NCBI RefSeq assembly: GCF_000244955.1
Contig: NZ_CM001439.1
Span: 5,575,234-5,639,233, forward strand
Direction of reading: 5' to 3'
Source of the DNA: Saccharomonospora marina XMU15
Lineage (GTDB): Bacteria; Actinomycetota; Actinomycetes; Mycobacteriales; Pseudonocardiaceae
DNA length: 64,000 nt
Of the stretch, positions 1 through 8,662 are shown piece by piece; positions within the stretch are counted from its first letter, which is position 1; each line of letters begins with the position of its first letter. The position numbers and the translations under genes were made by a program. The notes beneath the pieces were generated by a model. That model worked only from the letters and a program-made list of their open reading frames with translations. It ran no database searches and was not told the origin of the DNA.

Positions 1-878
1 CCGACAGTGAGCTCGCCCAGGCCGTCGCGGTGCTCGCTCGCGCACAGCAAGACGCGGTCTGGCGGCGCATCAGGGCCGGCAACGAACTGCGATCGTTGCT
101 GCGCGAGTACTACCCCGCGATGCTTGACGCCTTCGCAGCCAAGTCCGCTACCAACCTCGCCAAGCCCGAGGCGCGAGCGGTGCTTGCCATCGCCCCGACG
201 CCGGCTCAGGCCATGAAGGTAACCAAGGCACGAGTGGCAGCGGCATTGCGTCGGGCGGGCCGTCGCCGGGGCGTCGAGCAGCTCGCCGCCACGATCGTCG
301 ACAAGCTGCGGAAGCCTGGCCTGCGGCAACCGGCTCTGGTGGAGAAGGCGATGGGGCGCCAGGCATTGGTCTTGCTCGCGATGCTCGATACCGCCTGCAC
401 CGGCGCCAACGACCTGGAGCAGGCCTCGGCCGAAGAGTTCCGCAAACACCCGGACCACGCCATCATCACAAGCTTCCCTGGTCTGGCCGATCTCACCGGA
501 GCCCGCATTCTCGCCGAACTCGGCGATGACCGCACCCGATTCGGCGACGCCCGTGCGTTGAAGGCCTACGCCGGATCCGCTCCGGTCACCCGGGCGTCCG
601 GCAAGGCCATTGCGATTACGCACAGACGCGTCAAGAACGACCGACTCGCTGCGGTCGGCTGGGTTTGGGGCACCACCCTCGTCGTTCTCCCGGGACCTGC
701 GCAACAGCACTACCGACGCCGACGGGACCACGGCGACGCACACGCACCCGCGGTCCGTCACCTGTTCAATAAGATACTGGGCCAGCTCTACCACTGCCTA
801 CAGACCGACCAGACCTACGACCCAATCAAGGCCTTCGGGCATCCAGACAGCGCACCGCGTGAACCCATAGCCACTTGA
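1..878 (+). CDS. IS110-family transposase, C-terminal part (runs off left edge)
   Basis: The reading frame is already open at base 3, so the N-terminal RuvC-like DEDD domain lies outside the window. What remains is the helical linker and the C-terminal Transposase_20 domain (FPGLADLTGARILAELGDD, then the LKAYAGSAP block), ending with the family-typical HLFNKILGQLYHCLQT segment. IS110 enzymes move circular intermediates with a bridge RNA encoded at the left end, which here is outside the window. The frame stops at 878, and about ten bases later an IS21 istA sequence begins in mid-gene, so this element appears to have inserted into istA. A slightly irregular stretch near 665-695 may be a compensated indel. 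Confidence 0.8.
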   Translation, partial: DSELAQAVAVLARAQQDAVWRRIRAGNELRSLLREYYPAMLDAFAAKSATNLAKPEARAVLAIAPTPAQAMKVTKARVAAALRRAGRRRGVEQLAATIVDKLRKPGLRQPALVEKAMGRQALVLLAMLDTACTGANDLEQASAEEFRKHPDHAIITSFPGLADLTGARILAELGDDRTRFGDARALKAYAGSAPVTRASGKAIAITHRRVKNDRLAAVGWVWGTTLVVLPGPAQQHYRRRRDHGDAHAPAVRHLFNKILGQLYHCLQTDQTYDPIKAFGHPDSAPREPIAT

Positions 879-1798
879 CAAATAGCCAAATCGGAGGTCT
901 GTGGTTTCCCGCGCCGCGGATCCCGGTCGGGCCGGGCCAGCAGCGGATGCTGCCGGTGCTGGTGATGACGCTGGCGTTTTCCCGGTTCATGGCCGCGACG
1001 ATGATCCCGTCCCGGCAGGCCGGCGACATCCTCTCGGGGATGTGGGCGCTGATCTGCGGGATCGGCCGGGTGACCAAGACGCTGTTGTGGGACCGGGAGT
1101 CCGCGATCGGTGGTGGCGGGCGGGTCAGCACACCGGCAGCGGCGTTCGCCGGCACGCTGGCCACCCAGATCCGGTTGGCGCCGCCGCGTGATCCGGAGTT
1201 CAAGGGCATGGTGGAGCGCCACAACGGATTCCTGGAGACCTCGTTCCTGCCCGGCCGGACGTTCGGCTCGCCAGCGGACTTCAACGAGCAGCTCACCGAG
1301 TGGCTGGCCCGGGCCAACACCCGCACCGTGCGCTCGATCCAGGGACGCCCGGTGGATCTGCTGGAGGTGGACTACCAAGCGATGCTGCCGCTGCCACCGG
1401 TCGCCCCACCGATCGGCCTGACCCATCGAGTGCGGCTGCCGCGTGACTACCACGTGCGTGTCGACACCGTTGACTACTCCGTCGATCCGCGGTGCATCGG
1501 CCGGTTCGTGGACGTGACCGCCTCCCTGCGGGAAGTGACGGTGGTCTGTGACGGGCAGGTCGTGGCCCGCCACGAGCGGTCCTGGGCCAAACACGGCGTG
1601 GTCACCGACCCGGGCCACGCCGCCACCGCGCAGCAGATGCGCCAGGCACTGGCCGAGGATCGGCAACGACGTCAGGCAGCTACCCGCCACCATGCCGACG
1701 GCCACGCCGTCATGCTGCGGGCCCTGCCGGACTACGACGCCCTGTTCGGCGTCGACTTCAACCCGTCCGCACCAGTGACGAAAGCGAGGAACGAGTGA
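875..1798 (+). pseudogene. IS21 istA transposase, 5'-truncated by the IS110 insertion
   Basis: Only the C-terminal ~300 residues of an IstA-type DDE transposase are present. Family blocks seen are the LAPPRDPEFKGMVERHNGFLE segment with the last catalytic Glu, and the beta-rich C-terminal domain. The helix-turn-helix and most of the catalytic core before it are absent. Homology starts near 893 (LWFPAPRIPVGPGQQR), just after the end of the upstream IS110 copy, so the rest of istA should lie on the far side of that element, outside the window. The stop overlaps the GTG start of istB (GTGA), the usual istAB coupling. It is presumably non-functional. Confidence 0.85.
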
Positions 1799-2666
1799 CC
1801 ACAACCACCACGGCGGCACCCGTCGCCGGGCCGAAGGACGGCCTGCCCTCGATGATCGCCTACCTCACCCGGGTGCTGAAGACACCCACCATCGGCGCGT
1901 TCTGGGAAGAACTGGCCGCCCAGGCCCGCGACGAGAACTGGTCGCACGAGGAGTACCTCGCCGCGCTCCTGCAGCGCCAGGTCGCCGACCGGGAGTCCAA
2001 AGGCACCATCATGCGCATCCGCACCGCGCACTTCCCGCAGGTCAAAACCCTGGAGGACTTCAACCTCGACCACCTGCCGTCGCTGCGCCGCGACGTGCTC
2101 GCGCACCTGGCCACCACCACCTTCGTCGCCAAGGCCGAGAACGTCATCCTGCTGGGCCCGCCCGGCATCGGCAAGACACACCTGGCCATCGGACTGGGCG
2201 TCAAGGCCTGCCACGCCGGCTACTCGGTGCTGTTCGACACCGCCAGCAACTGGATCGCCAGGCTGTCCGCCGCCCACCACGCCGGCCAACTGGAGGCCGA
2301 GCTGAAGAAGATCCGTCGCTACAAACTGATCATCGTCGACGAGGTCGGCTACATCCCCTTCGACCAGGACGCAGCCAACCTGTTCTTCCAGCTCGTCGCC
2401 TCCCGCTACGAACAAGGCTCGATCATGGTTACCTCAAACCTGCCCTTCGGACGCTGGGGCGAAACGTTCTCCGACGACGTCGTCGCCGCCGCCATGATCG
2501 ACCGGCTCGTCCACCACGCCGAGGTCCTCACCCTCACCGGCGACTCCTACCGCACACGGCAACGCCGCGAACTACTCGCCAAAGACAACCGCGCCAAACA
2601 CGACTAACCCCAAGGGGGTCAACTTTCCCGGAACCGCACGGGGTCAGTTTTCTGCGTCCGTTGACA
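893..2666 (+). mobile_element. IS21-family element, right portion
   Basis: It comprises truncated istA, complete istB and a right end. The right terminus is placed at 2666 because homology to an interrupted IS5-type transposase gene resumes at 2667 on the other strand, and the end reads TTGACA on the plus strand, i.e. TGTCAA inward, typical of IS21 tips. The left end is outside the window. The element is disrupted by IS110 on its left. Confidence 0.75.
1795..2607 (+). CDS. istB: IS21 helper ATPase IstB
   Basis: This is an intact 270-residue AAA+ ATPase of the IstB/DnaC family, which assembles on DNA and activates the IstA transposase. Walker A (GPPGIGKT) is at residues 121-128 and Walker B (LIIVDE) at 178-183. 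The GTG start overlaps the istA stop, so translation is coupled. Length is normal for the family (about 250-270 residues). Its istA partner is broken here, so the protein could only serve another IS21 copy in trans. Confidence 0.92.
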   Translation: MTTTTTAAPVAGPKDGLPSMIAYLTRVLKTPTIGAFWEELAAQARDENWSHEEYLAALLQRQVADRESKGTIMRIRTAHFPQVKTLEDFNLDHLPSLRRDVLAHLATTTFVAKAENVILLGPPGIGKTHLAIGLGVKACHAGYSVLFDTASNWIARLSAAHHAGQLEAELKKIRRYKLIIVDEVGYIPFDQDAANLFFQLVASRYEQGSIMVTSNLPFGRWGETFSDDVVAAAMIDRLVHHAEVLTLTGDSYRTRQRRELLAKDNRAKHD

Positions 2667-3082
2667 GGAACGTCCGAGTCTTTCGCCGTCGACCGCGATC
2701 GCCTCGATGGCAGGCGTGCAGCCCCCCTTTTTCGGGCTCCCGCAGCATGCTGGTGAGCCCGGACCACCGAGGAATCGACACTGATGACCCACTCCACGTC
2801 CCCGACAGCGTCGTCTTTGACGATCACCTCATCCAGAATCCGCTGCCAGGTACCGTCCTTGGTCCACAACCGCAGCCGCTCACGGGCGGTCTTCCACGGC
2901 CCATACCGTTCGGGCAGATCACGCCAGGGCGCGCCGGTCCGAAGCTTTCGCAGAATCGCATTGATCACCTGCCGGTGATCCCGCCACCGCCGCCCCGGCC
3001 CCGACACCGCCGGCAGCAACGGCTCAATCCGCGCCCAGGCCCGATCCGTCAACTCACCCCGACCAACCACGAACAAGATCAA
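2667..3082 (-). pseudogene. IS5-family transposase, N-terminal part cut by IS21
   Basis: The minus-strand frame begins MILFVVGRGELTDRAWARIEPLLP, the standard DUF4096 N-terminus of actinobacterial IS5 transposases, and continues to DSSVVRAHQHAAGARKRG with the first catalytic Asp. It breaks at 2667 exactly where the IS21 right end begins; after that the frame only reads IS21 end sequence. The other half of the gene must lie left of the window. Just outside the start (3100-3118) is GGCGTGTCCTGTAAATGATC read inward, a typical IS5 terminal sequence. Confidence 0.85.
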
Positions 3083-3118
3083 ACCCCATCCGCAGCTAGA
3101 TCATTTACAGGACACGCC

Positions 3119-4474
3119 CTAGTACTGCAACGGCACTTGCCTGATCCGTAGTGGATCATGGTGCCCGTGGTTGTCGATCTTGTGGTGGCGGAGCTTGAGC
3201 GTGTGCATGAGCGGATCACGGGACGGTTCGCGCGGTCGGAGCCGCGGGCTAGGGTCCGGGAGTATGTCCCGGGCCTGGTCGCGGGGCTGGAACGCAAGAA
3301 TGGGTGGACGCTGGCCGAACATGCCGGTGAGGTGTCGCCGGACGGTATGCAACGGTTGCTGCGTCGTGCGGACTGGGACGTCGACGGTGTCCGTGACGAT
3401 GTTCGTGACTACGTCATCGAGCACTTGGGCGATCGACAGGGTGTGCTGATCAAGGACGAGACGGGGTTTCTGAAGAAGGGCACTCGCTCGGCCGGGGTGC
3501 AGCGGCAGTACTCGGGCACGGCTGGGCGCATAGAGAACTGTCAGATCGGCACGTTTCTGGCGTATGCCTCGGATCGTGGGCATGCGCTGATCGACCGGGA
3601 GCTGTACCTGCCCACCTCGTGGACCGAGGACCGGGAACGCTGCCGAGCCGCCGGTATCCCCGACGAGGTCGGCTTCGCGACCAAGCCGCGGCAGTTGATG
3701 GCCATGCTGGCCCGCGCTTTCGACGCTGGGTGTGCCGTTTTCCTGGGTCACCGCGGACGAAGCCTACGGACAGGCCAAGTACCTGCGGGTCTGGCTGGAA
3801 GACCACGACGCCTGGCACGTGCTGGCGCTGCGCTGCAGCGACACCCTCATCACCACCGACGGCGGCGAGCAGCGTGCGGATGAGTTGATCGCCTCGCTGC
3901 CGGCGCAGGCTTGGCGCCGGTTGTCGGTGGGCACCGGGGCGCACGGTCCCCGCGACTACGACTGGGCACAGATCCCGATCCGCATCGACTGGCGACCGGC
4001 CGGGGTCACTGGCTGCTGGCACGCCGCTCGATCAGCGATCCCAACGAGATCGCCTACTAATGCTACGGCTCCCGCCGAGCCACCATGGTGGACCTGGCCT
4101 GGGTCGCCGGAAGCCGCTGGCGGATCGAAGAATGCTTCCAACAAGCCAAAAACGAAGCCGGACTTGATCACTACCAGGCTCGGAGCTGGCGGGCTTGGTA
4201 TGCCCACATCACCCTGTCCATGCTCGCTCTGGCCTGGCTCGCAGCAACCAAAGCTCTTGCGATAAAAGGGGAATCGGCGTCGGCGCCGAAGACATGATCG
4301 CCTACACCCTACCCGAGATCCGCCGCCTACTGATCAAACTGGTCCTGCTACCCCTACACACCGCCGAACATGTCTGGCGCTGGTCACGCTGGCGCCGACA
4401 ACGCCAACACCAAGCCCGCACCAGCCACTACCGCCGACGCGGCCACCCGCTAATAAGTGCCGTTGCAGTACTAG
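3119..4474 (+). mobile_element. IS701-family element with perfect terminal inverted repeats
   Basis: The ends are CTAGTACTGCAACGGCACTT at 3119-3138 and its exact reverse complement at 4455-4474. The outer CTAG on each side may be a 4-bp target duplication, as is common for this family, which would put the element proper at 3123-4470. It contains one frameshifted transposase gene. It sits between the tip of the IS5 copy and an enoyl-CoA hydratase gene that it has truncated. Confidence 0.85.
3158..4450 (+). pseudogene. IS701-family transposase, multiply frameshifted
   Basis: Homology runs through three frames. Residues from [20 protein letters not shown] to about 3735 include the catalytic-type [12 protein letters not shown] block. 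A second frame carries [18 protein letters not shown] to about 4010. A third carries VDLAWVAGSRWRIEECFQQAKNE to about 4290, then the C-terminal YTLPEIRRLL segment in yet another frame. At least three indels separate the parts, so the protein cannot be made as one chain. Lengths and order otherwise match a complete ~400-residue DDE transposase (DDE_5 type). Confidence 0.88.
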
Positions 4475-4996
4475 TCGATCAAATGGTGCCGACGGAACAT
4501 GCGATCGGCTGGCAGACCTGGGCGGAGCTGGACGCGGCCCTGTCGGAGGTCAGTGAGGACAGCACGATCCGCGCACTGGTGCTCACCGGAGCCACAGGCT
4601 GTTTCTCGGCGGGCGGGGACGTGAAACCTCCCCGTCCCGAGGCGAAGGCATCGGCGCCCCATCCGCCAGGTTGTCTGTCGGGGACCGCACCCTCACCAGG
4701 CTGGCGCGCCTGTCGATGCCCACGATCGCCGCGGTGGAGGGCTTCGCGGTCGGCGTCGCCTGGAGCCTGGTGCGCTGCTGTGACGTCGTCGTCACCGCCG
4801 AAGACGCCTTCTCCGCGGCCCCGTTCCCCCAACGCGGGATGGCGCCCGACGGCGGGTTGGCCTGGTTTCTCACCCGCAGTCTGGGCCCAACCCGCGCGGC
4901 TGAACTACTGATGCCCGGTGAACGGTTCCCGGCTCCTACCGCGGCCGCGGCCGGACTGGTCAACCGCGTGGTGCTTATGGAGAAGAATGGGTAAGC
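4475..4996 (+). pseudogene. Enoyl-CoA hydratase/isomerase remnant
   Basis: The fragment starts inside the crotonase fold (TWAELDAALSEV, then IRALVLTGATGCFSAGGDVK, the oxyanion-hole region). It shifts frame near 4655-4670 and continues with PTIAAVEGFAVGVAWSLVRCCDVVVTAEDA and the FPQRGMAPDGGLAWFL region. The N-terminus was removed by the IS701 insertion and the C-terminal ~70 residues are missing. The reading frame running from the IS701 gene into this fragment is accidental. Confidence 0.85.
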
Positions 4997-6040
4997 GCGG
5001 CGTACTGGACGGGGTCCGAGTGTTCGACGCGCATCCCAACTGCTGCCGGGACCGTGGGCGGCGCAGGTGCTCGGCGACCTCGGTGCCGAGGTGACCAAGG
5101 TGGAGCCGCCGGGCAGGGACGGCGGCCGGCTGATCCGCGGTGAGCTATTCGCCGCGGCAAACCGCAACAAACACGGCGTGGTCATCGACCTCAAGACCCT
5201 GGCAGGCCAGGCCGAGTTCCTCGACTTGGCGCGGGAGCACGACGTGCTCGTCGAGGGCTTCCGACCGGGCGTGATGAACGAGCTCGGCGTCGGCACGAAC
5301 GCGTCGCCGAGATCATCCCGGCATCGTGTACCGCTCCATCTCCGGCTACGGCAGCCGCGGCGAGCAACTGCCCGGCCACGACATCAACTACCTCGCTGCA
5401 TCCGGCACACTGTCGTTCAGCGGGCGCTGGGGCCAGGAACCACGCCGAGGCGTGCCGATGGCCGACCTCGGCTCGTCGTGCTTCGCCTCATCGCGATCTT
5501 GTCGGCCCTGTACGAACGGGCCCCATACCAGCCTAGGCTGCCACCTCGACGTGAGCATGACCGACGTGATGACCGCGTGGGCCGCCGCGCGCGGCGGCCC
5601 ACCGCTGGAGCGCGGCGCGGACGACCGGCGCCACCTCTACCCCACCAACGATGTCTCCGCGACCGCCGACGGGGCGCTGGCTCGCCCTCGGCGCCGTCGA
5701 CGAGCGGTTCTGGGCGCCGACCCGCGCGGTGCTCGCGACCATCGAGCCTGCGTTCGCCGACACGCGGTTCCCAGGCCTGGGGAACCAGCTGCGACATGGC
5801 GACGAGCTACACGCGCTGCTGCACCGCACATTCGCCACCCGCGACCGGACACCCGGCTCGTGCTGTTCGCCGGAACCGACGCACCGGTCAGCTTGGTCCA
5901 CGTGCTCGCCGAGGTGGCCGAGAACAGCGACCTGGGTGCGGGCGTTGGACGGAGAACGGCACGTCGTGTTCCCGGTACGACGCGACGGTGAAGCCATGGG
6001 ACAGCTGCGGAACTCCGCGCCGACGTGGAAGGGAGTCTGA
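4987..6040 (+). pseudogene. CaiB/BaiF-type CoA-transferase (class III) remnant
   Basis: The start MGKRGVLDGVRVFD is followed by the family N-terminal block (VLGDLGAEVTKVEPP, GVVIDLKT) in a different frame. SGYGSRGEQLPGHDINYLAASG and the DVSMTDVMTAWAAARGG block follow in a third frame, and WLALGAVDERFWAPT onward in a fourth. At least four indels occur between 5020 and 5870. It lies directly behind a broken enoyl-CoA hydratase gene, so the pair was probably an acyl-CoA or sterol side-chain degradation operon that has decayed. Confidence 0.85.
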
Positions 6041-6567
6041 TGTGGATTCCGCGCTGCCAGGAACCAGGAACGGATTAGCGAAGGCATCCGGTACGTCGCG
6101 AACTGGTTCGATGACTATTGGTCCGCTCGGGACCGGCTCGACGGATCAACCACCACGCGACCACACCGCGCACCACGTCGAGCGCCACTCCTGGCAGATC
6201 GCGGTGCAGCCAGCAAGCGGTGGCTGTGCCCCCGTTCCCGCTGAAGGAGCTGTCGCGTGTCATACTTCAGGTCGGGTTACGTGTCGCAGTTGTGGGGGGA
6301 CACCTGGGCGGTCCAGGGTCGTGCGCCGCGCCTCCGTATGTCGGCGCGGCGCATCCGGGCAATGCGGTCGAGCGAGCGTAACTCGGCTCTCTGCTTGGGT
6401 TGACACTACTGGATATCAATCTTCGGTGCTACTTCGCACCGCTGTCGGGGTCGCATGGTCGACATCAGTAACATGCCGACAGGCGACAGGTAGCTCACAC
6501 CCCATCGTTGGTGAGCTCCGCCAGCCGCAGCCGGAACCATCGACGCTGCTCCTGATGACGAACGAAG
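6041..6567. other. Gene-poor stretch with unassigned degraded sequence
   Basis: No reading frame here has recognisable homology. A short segment near 6055-6125 reads like coding sequence (ERISEGIRYVANWFDDYWSARDRLD), but I cannot assign it. At its right edge an inverted repeat, GAACGAAG at 6560-6567 and CTTCGTTC at 6579-6586, overlaps the end of the convergent fadD gene and could form a weak hairpin. No RNA gene was seen. Confidence 0.4.
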
Positions 6568-8199
6568 CTATTCGTATACTTCGTTCACCGCCAGCCTGCC
6601 ATCCGAGTGGATACGGCGTAGAGCCTTCTTGTCGAACTTGCCGACGCTCGTGCGCGGGACTTGGTCTACGAATGCCCACTGTTCCGGGAGCCACCACTTC
6701 GGAACCTTGTCGGTCAACCACGCCCGCAGCTGCCCGGCAGTCGTCTCAGTGCCGTCGCGAAGCACCACGGCGGCAAGGGGTCGCTCCTGCCACTTGGGGT
6801 CGGATACGGCAATGACCGCTGCCTCGACGACGTCGGGATGGCCCATAAGCAGATTTTCCAGCTCAACCGAGGAGATCCACTCGCCACCGGACTTGATGAC
6901 ATCCTTGGCCCGGTCGGTTAGCGTGAGGAACCCGTCCGGGCTGATGTTCCCGACATCGCCGGTTCGCAGCCAGCCGTCGTGGAACCTGTCCTCGGCTTCG
7001 ACACGATAGTACGACCCGGTAACCCACGGACCACGCACCTCCAACTCGCCGACCGCCTTGCCGTCGCGCGGGAGCACCCTGTCGTCGTCGTCCACCAGCC
7101 TGAGTTCGACGCCGCAAACTGGCCGTCCTTGAGTGGCCCGGTACCGCATTCGGTCTTCTCCTCCGGCGGCGGCCGGGGGCGTCGCGATGGCGCCAAGCGG
7201 CGAAGTCTCGGTCATGCCCCAGGCCTGCACGATCGTGACGCCGAACCTCCGCTCGAACGACTCCATCAACGCTCTCGGCACCGCCGAACCACCGCAGGCG
7301 ACCAGGCGCAACGAGGAGAGGTCAATGTCCGGGTTTCGATCGACATAGTGCAAAAGATCATTCCAAATGGTGGGGACGGCGCCAGCAAGCGTCGGGCGCT
7401 GCGCCTGGATGATGTCCGCCAGAGGTTCTGCCTGCAGGAATCGGTCAGGCAGGAGCAGGTCCGCGCCAGCCATCAACGCCGCGTAGGGCAAGCCCCATGC
7501 GTTGGCGTGGAACATGGGAACCACCGGAAGCACTCGATCAGGTTCCGCGATGCCGAATGCGTTCCCGGAACACGCGGCCATCGAGTGCAGGTACATCGAC
7601 CGGTGGCTGTACACGACGCCTTTGGGATCGCCGGTCGTGCCACTCGTGTAGCACATCGCCGCCGCCGCATTCTCGTCACCGTCCAGCCAGGGAAACTCGG
7701 ACGACTCGCCAGCCAATACATCCTCGTAACGCAGCACGTCCTTGCCGCATCCCTCCAAGGAGGTGATGTCACCTTCTCCGGTCACGAGCACGAACTGCAC
7801 GGTGTCGAGGCTGGGGAGAACCTTGGCCAGCAGTGGGATGAGCGACGAGTCAACGATGACCGCCCGGTCTTCGGCGTGTGTTGCGATGAACCGAATCTGT
7901 TCGGGCGACAGCCGGATGTTGAGGGTGTGTAGCACGGCGCCCATTGATGGGATCGCCGCATAGGCCTCCAGGTGCTCCTGGTTGTTCCATTGGAACGTCG
8001 CGACCCGGTCGTCGTCGGCGACACCGAGGCGACGCAACGCGTTCGCGAGCTTGCCACACCGCTCGCCCAGTTCGCGGTAGGAAACCCGCCTGACGCCGTC
8101 ACCGGTAGCCGTGAGGACTTCACGATCGCTGTGGTTCTGCACCACGTGCCGCAGGATCGAGGACACCGTCAGCGGTGTTGTCTGCATGGTGCTGAGCAT
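6568..8199 (-). CDS. fadD: AMP-dependent acyl-CoA synthetase (long-chain/medium-chain FadD type)
   Basis: This 543-residue ANL-superfamily enzyme activates a carboxylic acid to acyl-AMP and then acyl-CoA. The AMP-binding P-loop TSGTTGDPKGV lies near residue 190, the A5 block WGMTETSP near 330, the GWLRTGDVG hinge region near 410, and the C-terminal catalytic Lys in RTSVGKFDKKALR near 525. The protein looks intact. It is the last gene of a same-strand group with SCP2, aldehyde dehydrogenase and sigma factor genes, and would be the activation step for an acid made by the upstream dehydrogenases. Two in-frame ATGs (8199 and 8187) are possible starts. Confidence 0.93.
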   Translation of the reverse strand: MLSTMQTTPLTVSSILRHVVQNHSDREVLTATGDGVRRVSYRELGERCGKLANALRRLGVADDDRVATFQWNNQEHLEAYAAIPSMGAVLHTLNIRLSPEQIRFIATHAEDRAVIVDSSLIPLLAKVLPSLDTVQFVLVTGEGDITSLEGCGKDVLRYEDVLAGESSEFPWLDGDENAAAAMCYTSGTTGDPKGVVYSHRSMYLHSMAACSGNAFGIAEPDRVLPVVPMFHANAWGLPYAALMAGADLLLPDRFLQAEPLADIIQAQRPTLAGAVPTIWNDLLHYVDRNPDIDLSSLRLVACGGSAVPRALMESFERRFGVTIVQAWGMTETSPLGAIATPPAAAGGEDRMRYRATQGRPVCGVELRLVDDDDRVLPRDGKAVGELEVRGPWVTGSYYRVEAEDRFHDGWLRTGDVGNISPDGFLTLTDRAKDVIKSGGEWISSVELENLLMGHPDVVEAAVIAVSDPKWQERPLAAVVLRDGTETTAGQLRAWLTDKVPKWWLPEQWAFVDQVPRTSVGKFDKKALRRIHSDGRLAVNEVYE

Positions 8200-8210
8200 G
8201 GTGACCTCCG

Positions 8211-8618
8211 TTATGCCGCAAGCAGGTCCTGTCGACCGTCCGCTTCCAGCATCTCACGATATGTCGGGAACAGTGACTTCGCGGCGGGCACAAGTTTCAG
8301 GACCTTCGAAGTCGGTCCCTTAGCGCGGACCTTGCCCTTCGCCAGCGCGGTCGCGAGGTTGAGTTCGCCGAGCCAGAACCGGTTTCCGTCGTCGGCGGTC
8401 ATGAACAGTTCCACTACTGGTTTCAGATCGCTGGCGCCCGCGTACACTTTGCCGTTCGGCATGTCGACCGTGACGACCGCGTCGGGGTCGGTGTACGTGA
8501 TTTGCAGGATCACGCCCGAGCCGGAAAGTTTCGGGCCGATCTGGGGATCGGCGAGCCCTTTCTCGAAGACCCCGCCGATGTACTTGTGAACTTCCGCCTC
8601 GTCCTTGAACACGCCCAT
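8211..8618 (-). CDS. SCP2 sterol-carrier-domain protein
   Basis: This 135-residue stand-alone SCP2-like domain (GSGVILQITYTDPDAVVTVD, MTADDGNRFWLGELNLATALAKGKVRAKG) is of the type that binds lipids or fatty acyl-CoA. The start at 8618 (MGVFKDEAEV) is chosen because GAAAGGA lies about 9 bases upstream; a longer open frame reaching 8861 runs into the aldehyde dehydrogenase gene and has no domain homology. It is placed between the aldehyde dehydrogenase and fadD genes, which suggests it shuttles the hydrophobic intermediate between enzymes. Confidence 0.88.
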   Translation of the reverse strand: MGVFKDEAEVHKYIGGVFEKGLADPQIGPKLSGSGVILQITYTDPDAVVTVDMPNGKVYAGASDLKPVVELFMTADDGNRFWLGELNLATALAKGKVRAKGPTSKVLKLVPAAKSLFPTYREMLEADGRQDLLAA

Positions 8619-8662
8619 TGCTGGTTTTCCTTTCTTGTGGGTCTCTGTCTTCGCTCTTGGGA

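Noticed and set aside
4195-4911. Apparent fusion of an IS701 tail and an enoyl-CoA hydratase
   Set aside because: The frame crosses the perfect IS701 inverted repeat and then shifts. It is an accidental read-through of two pseudogenes.
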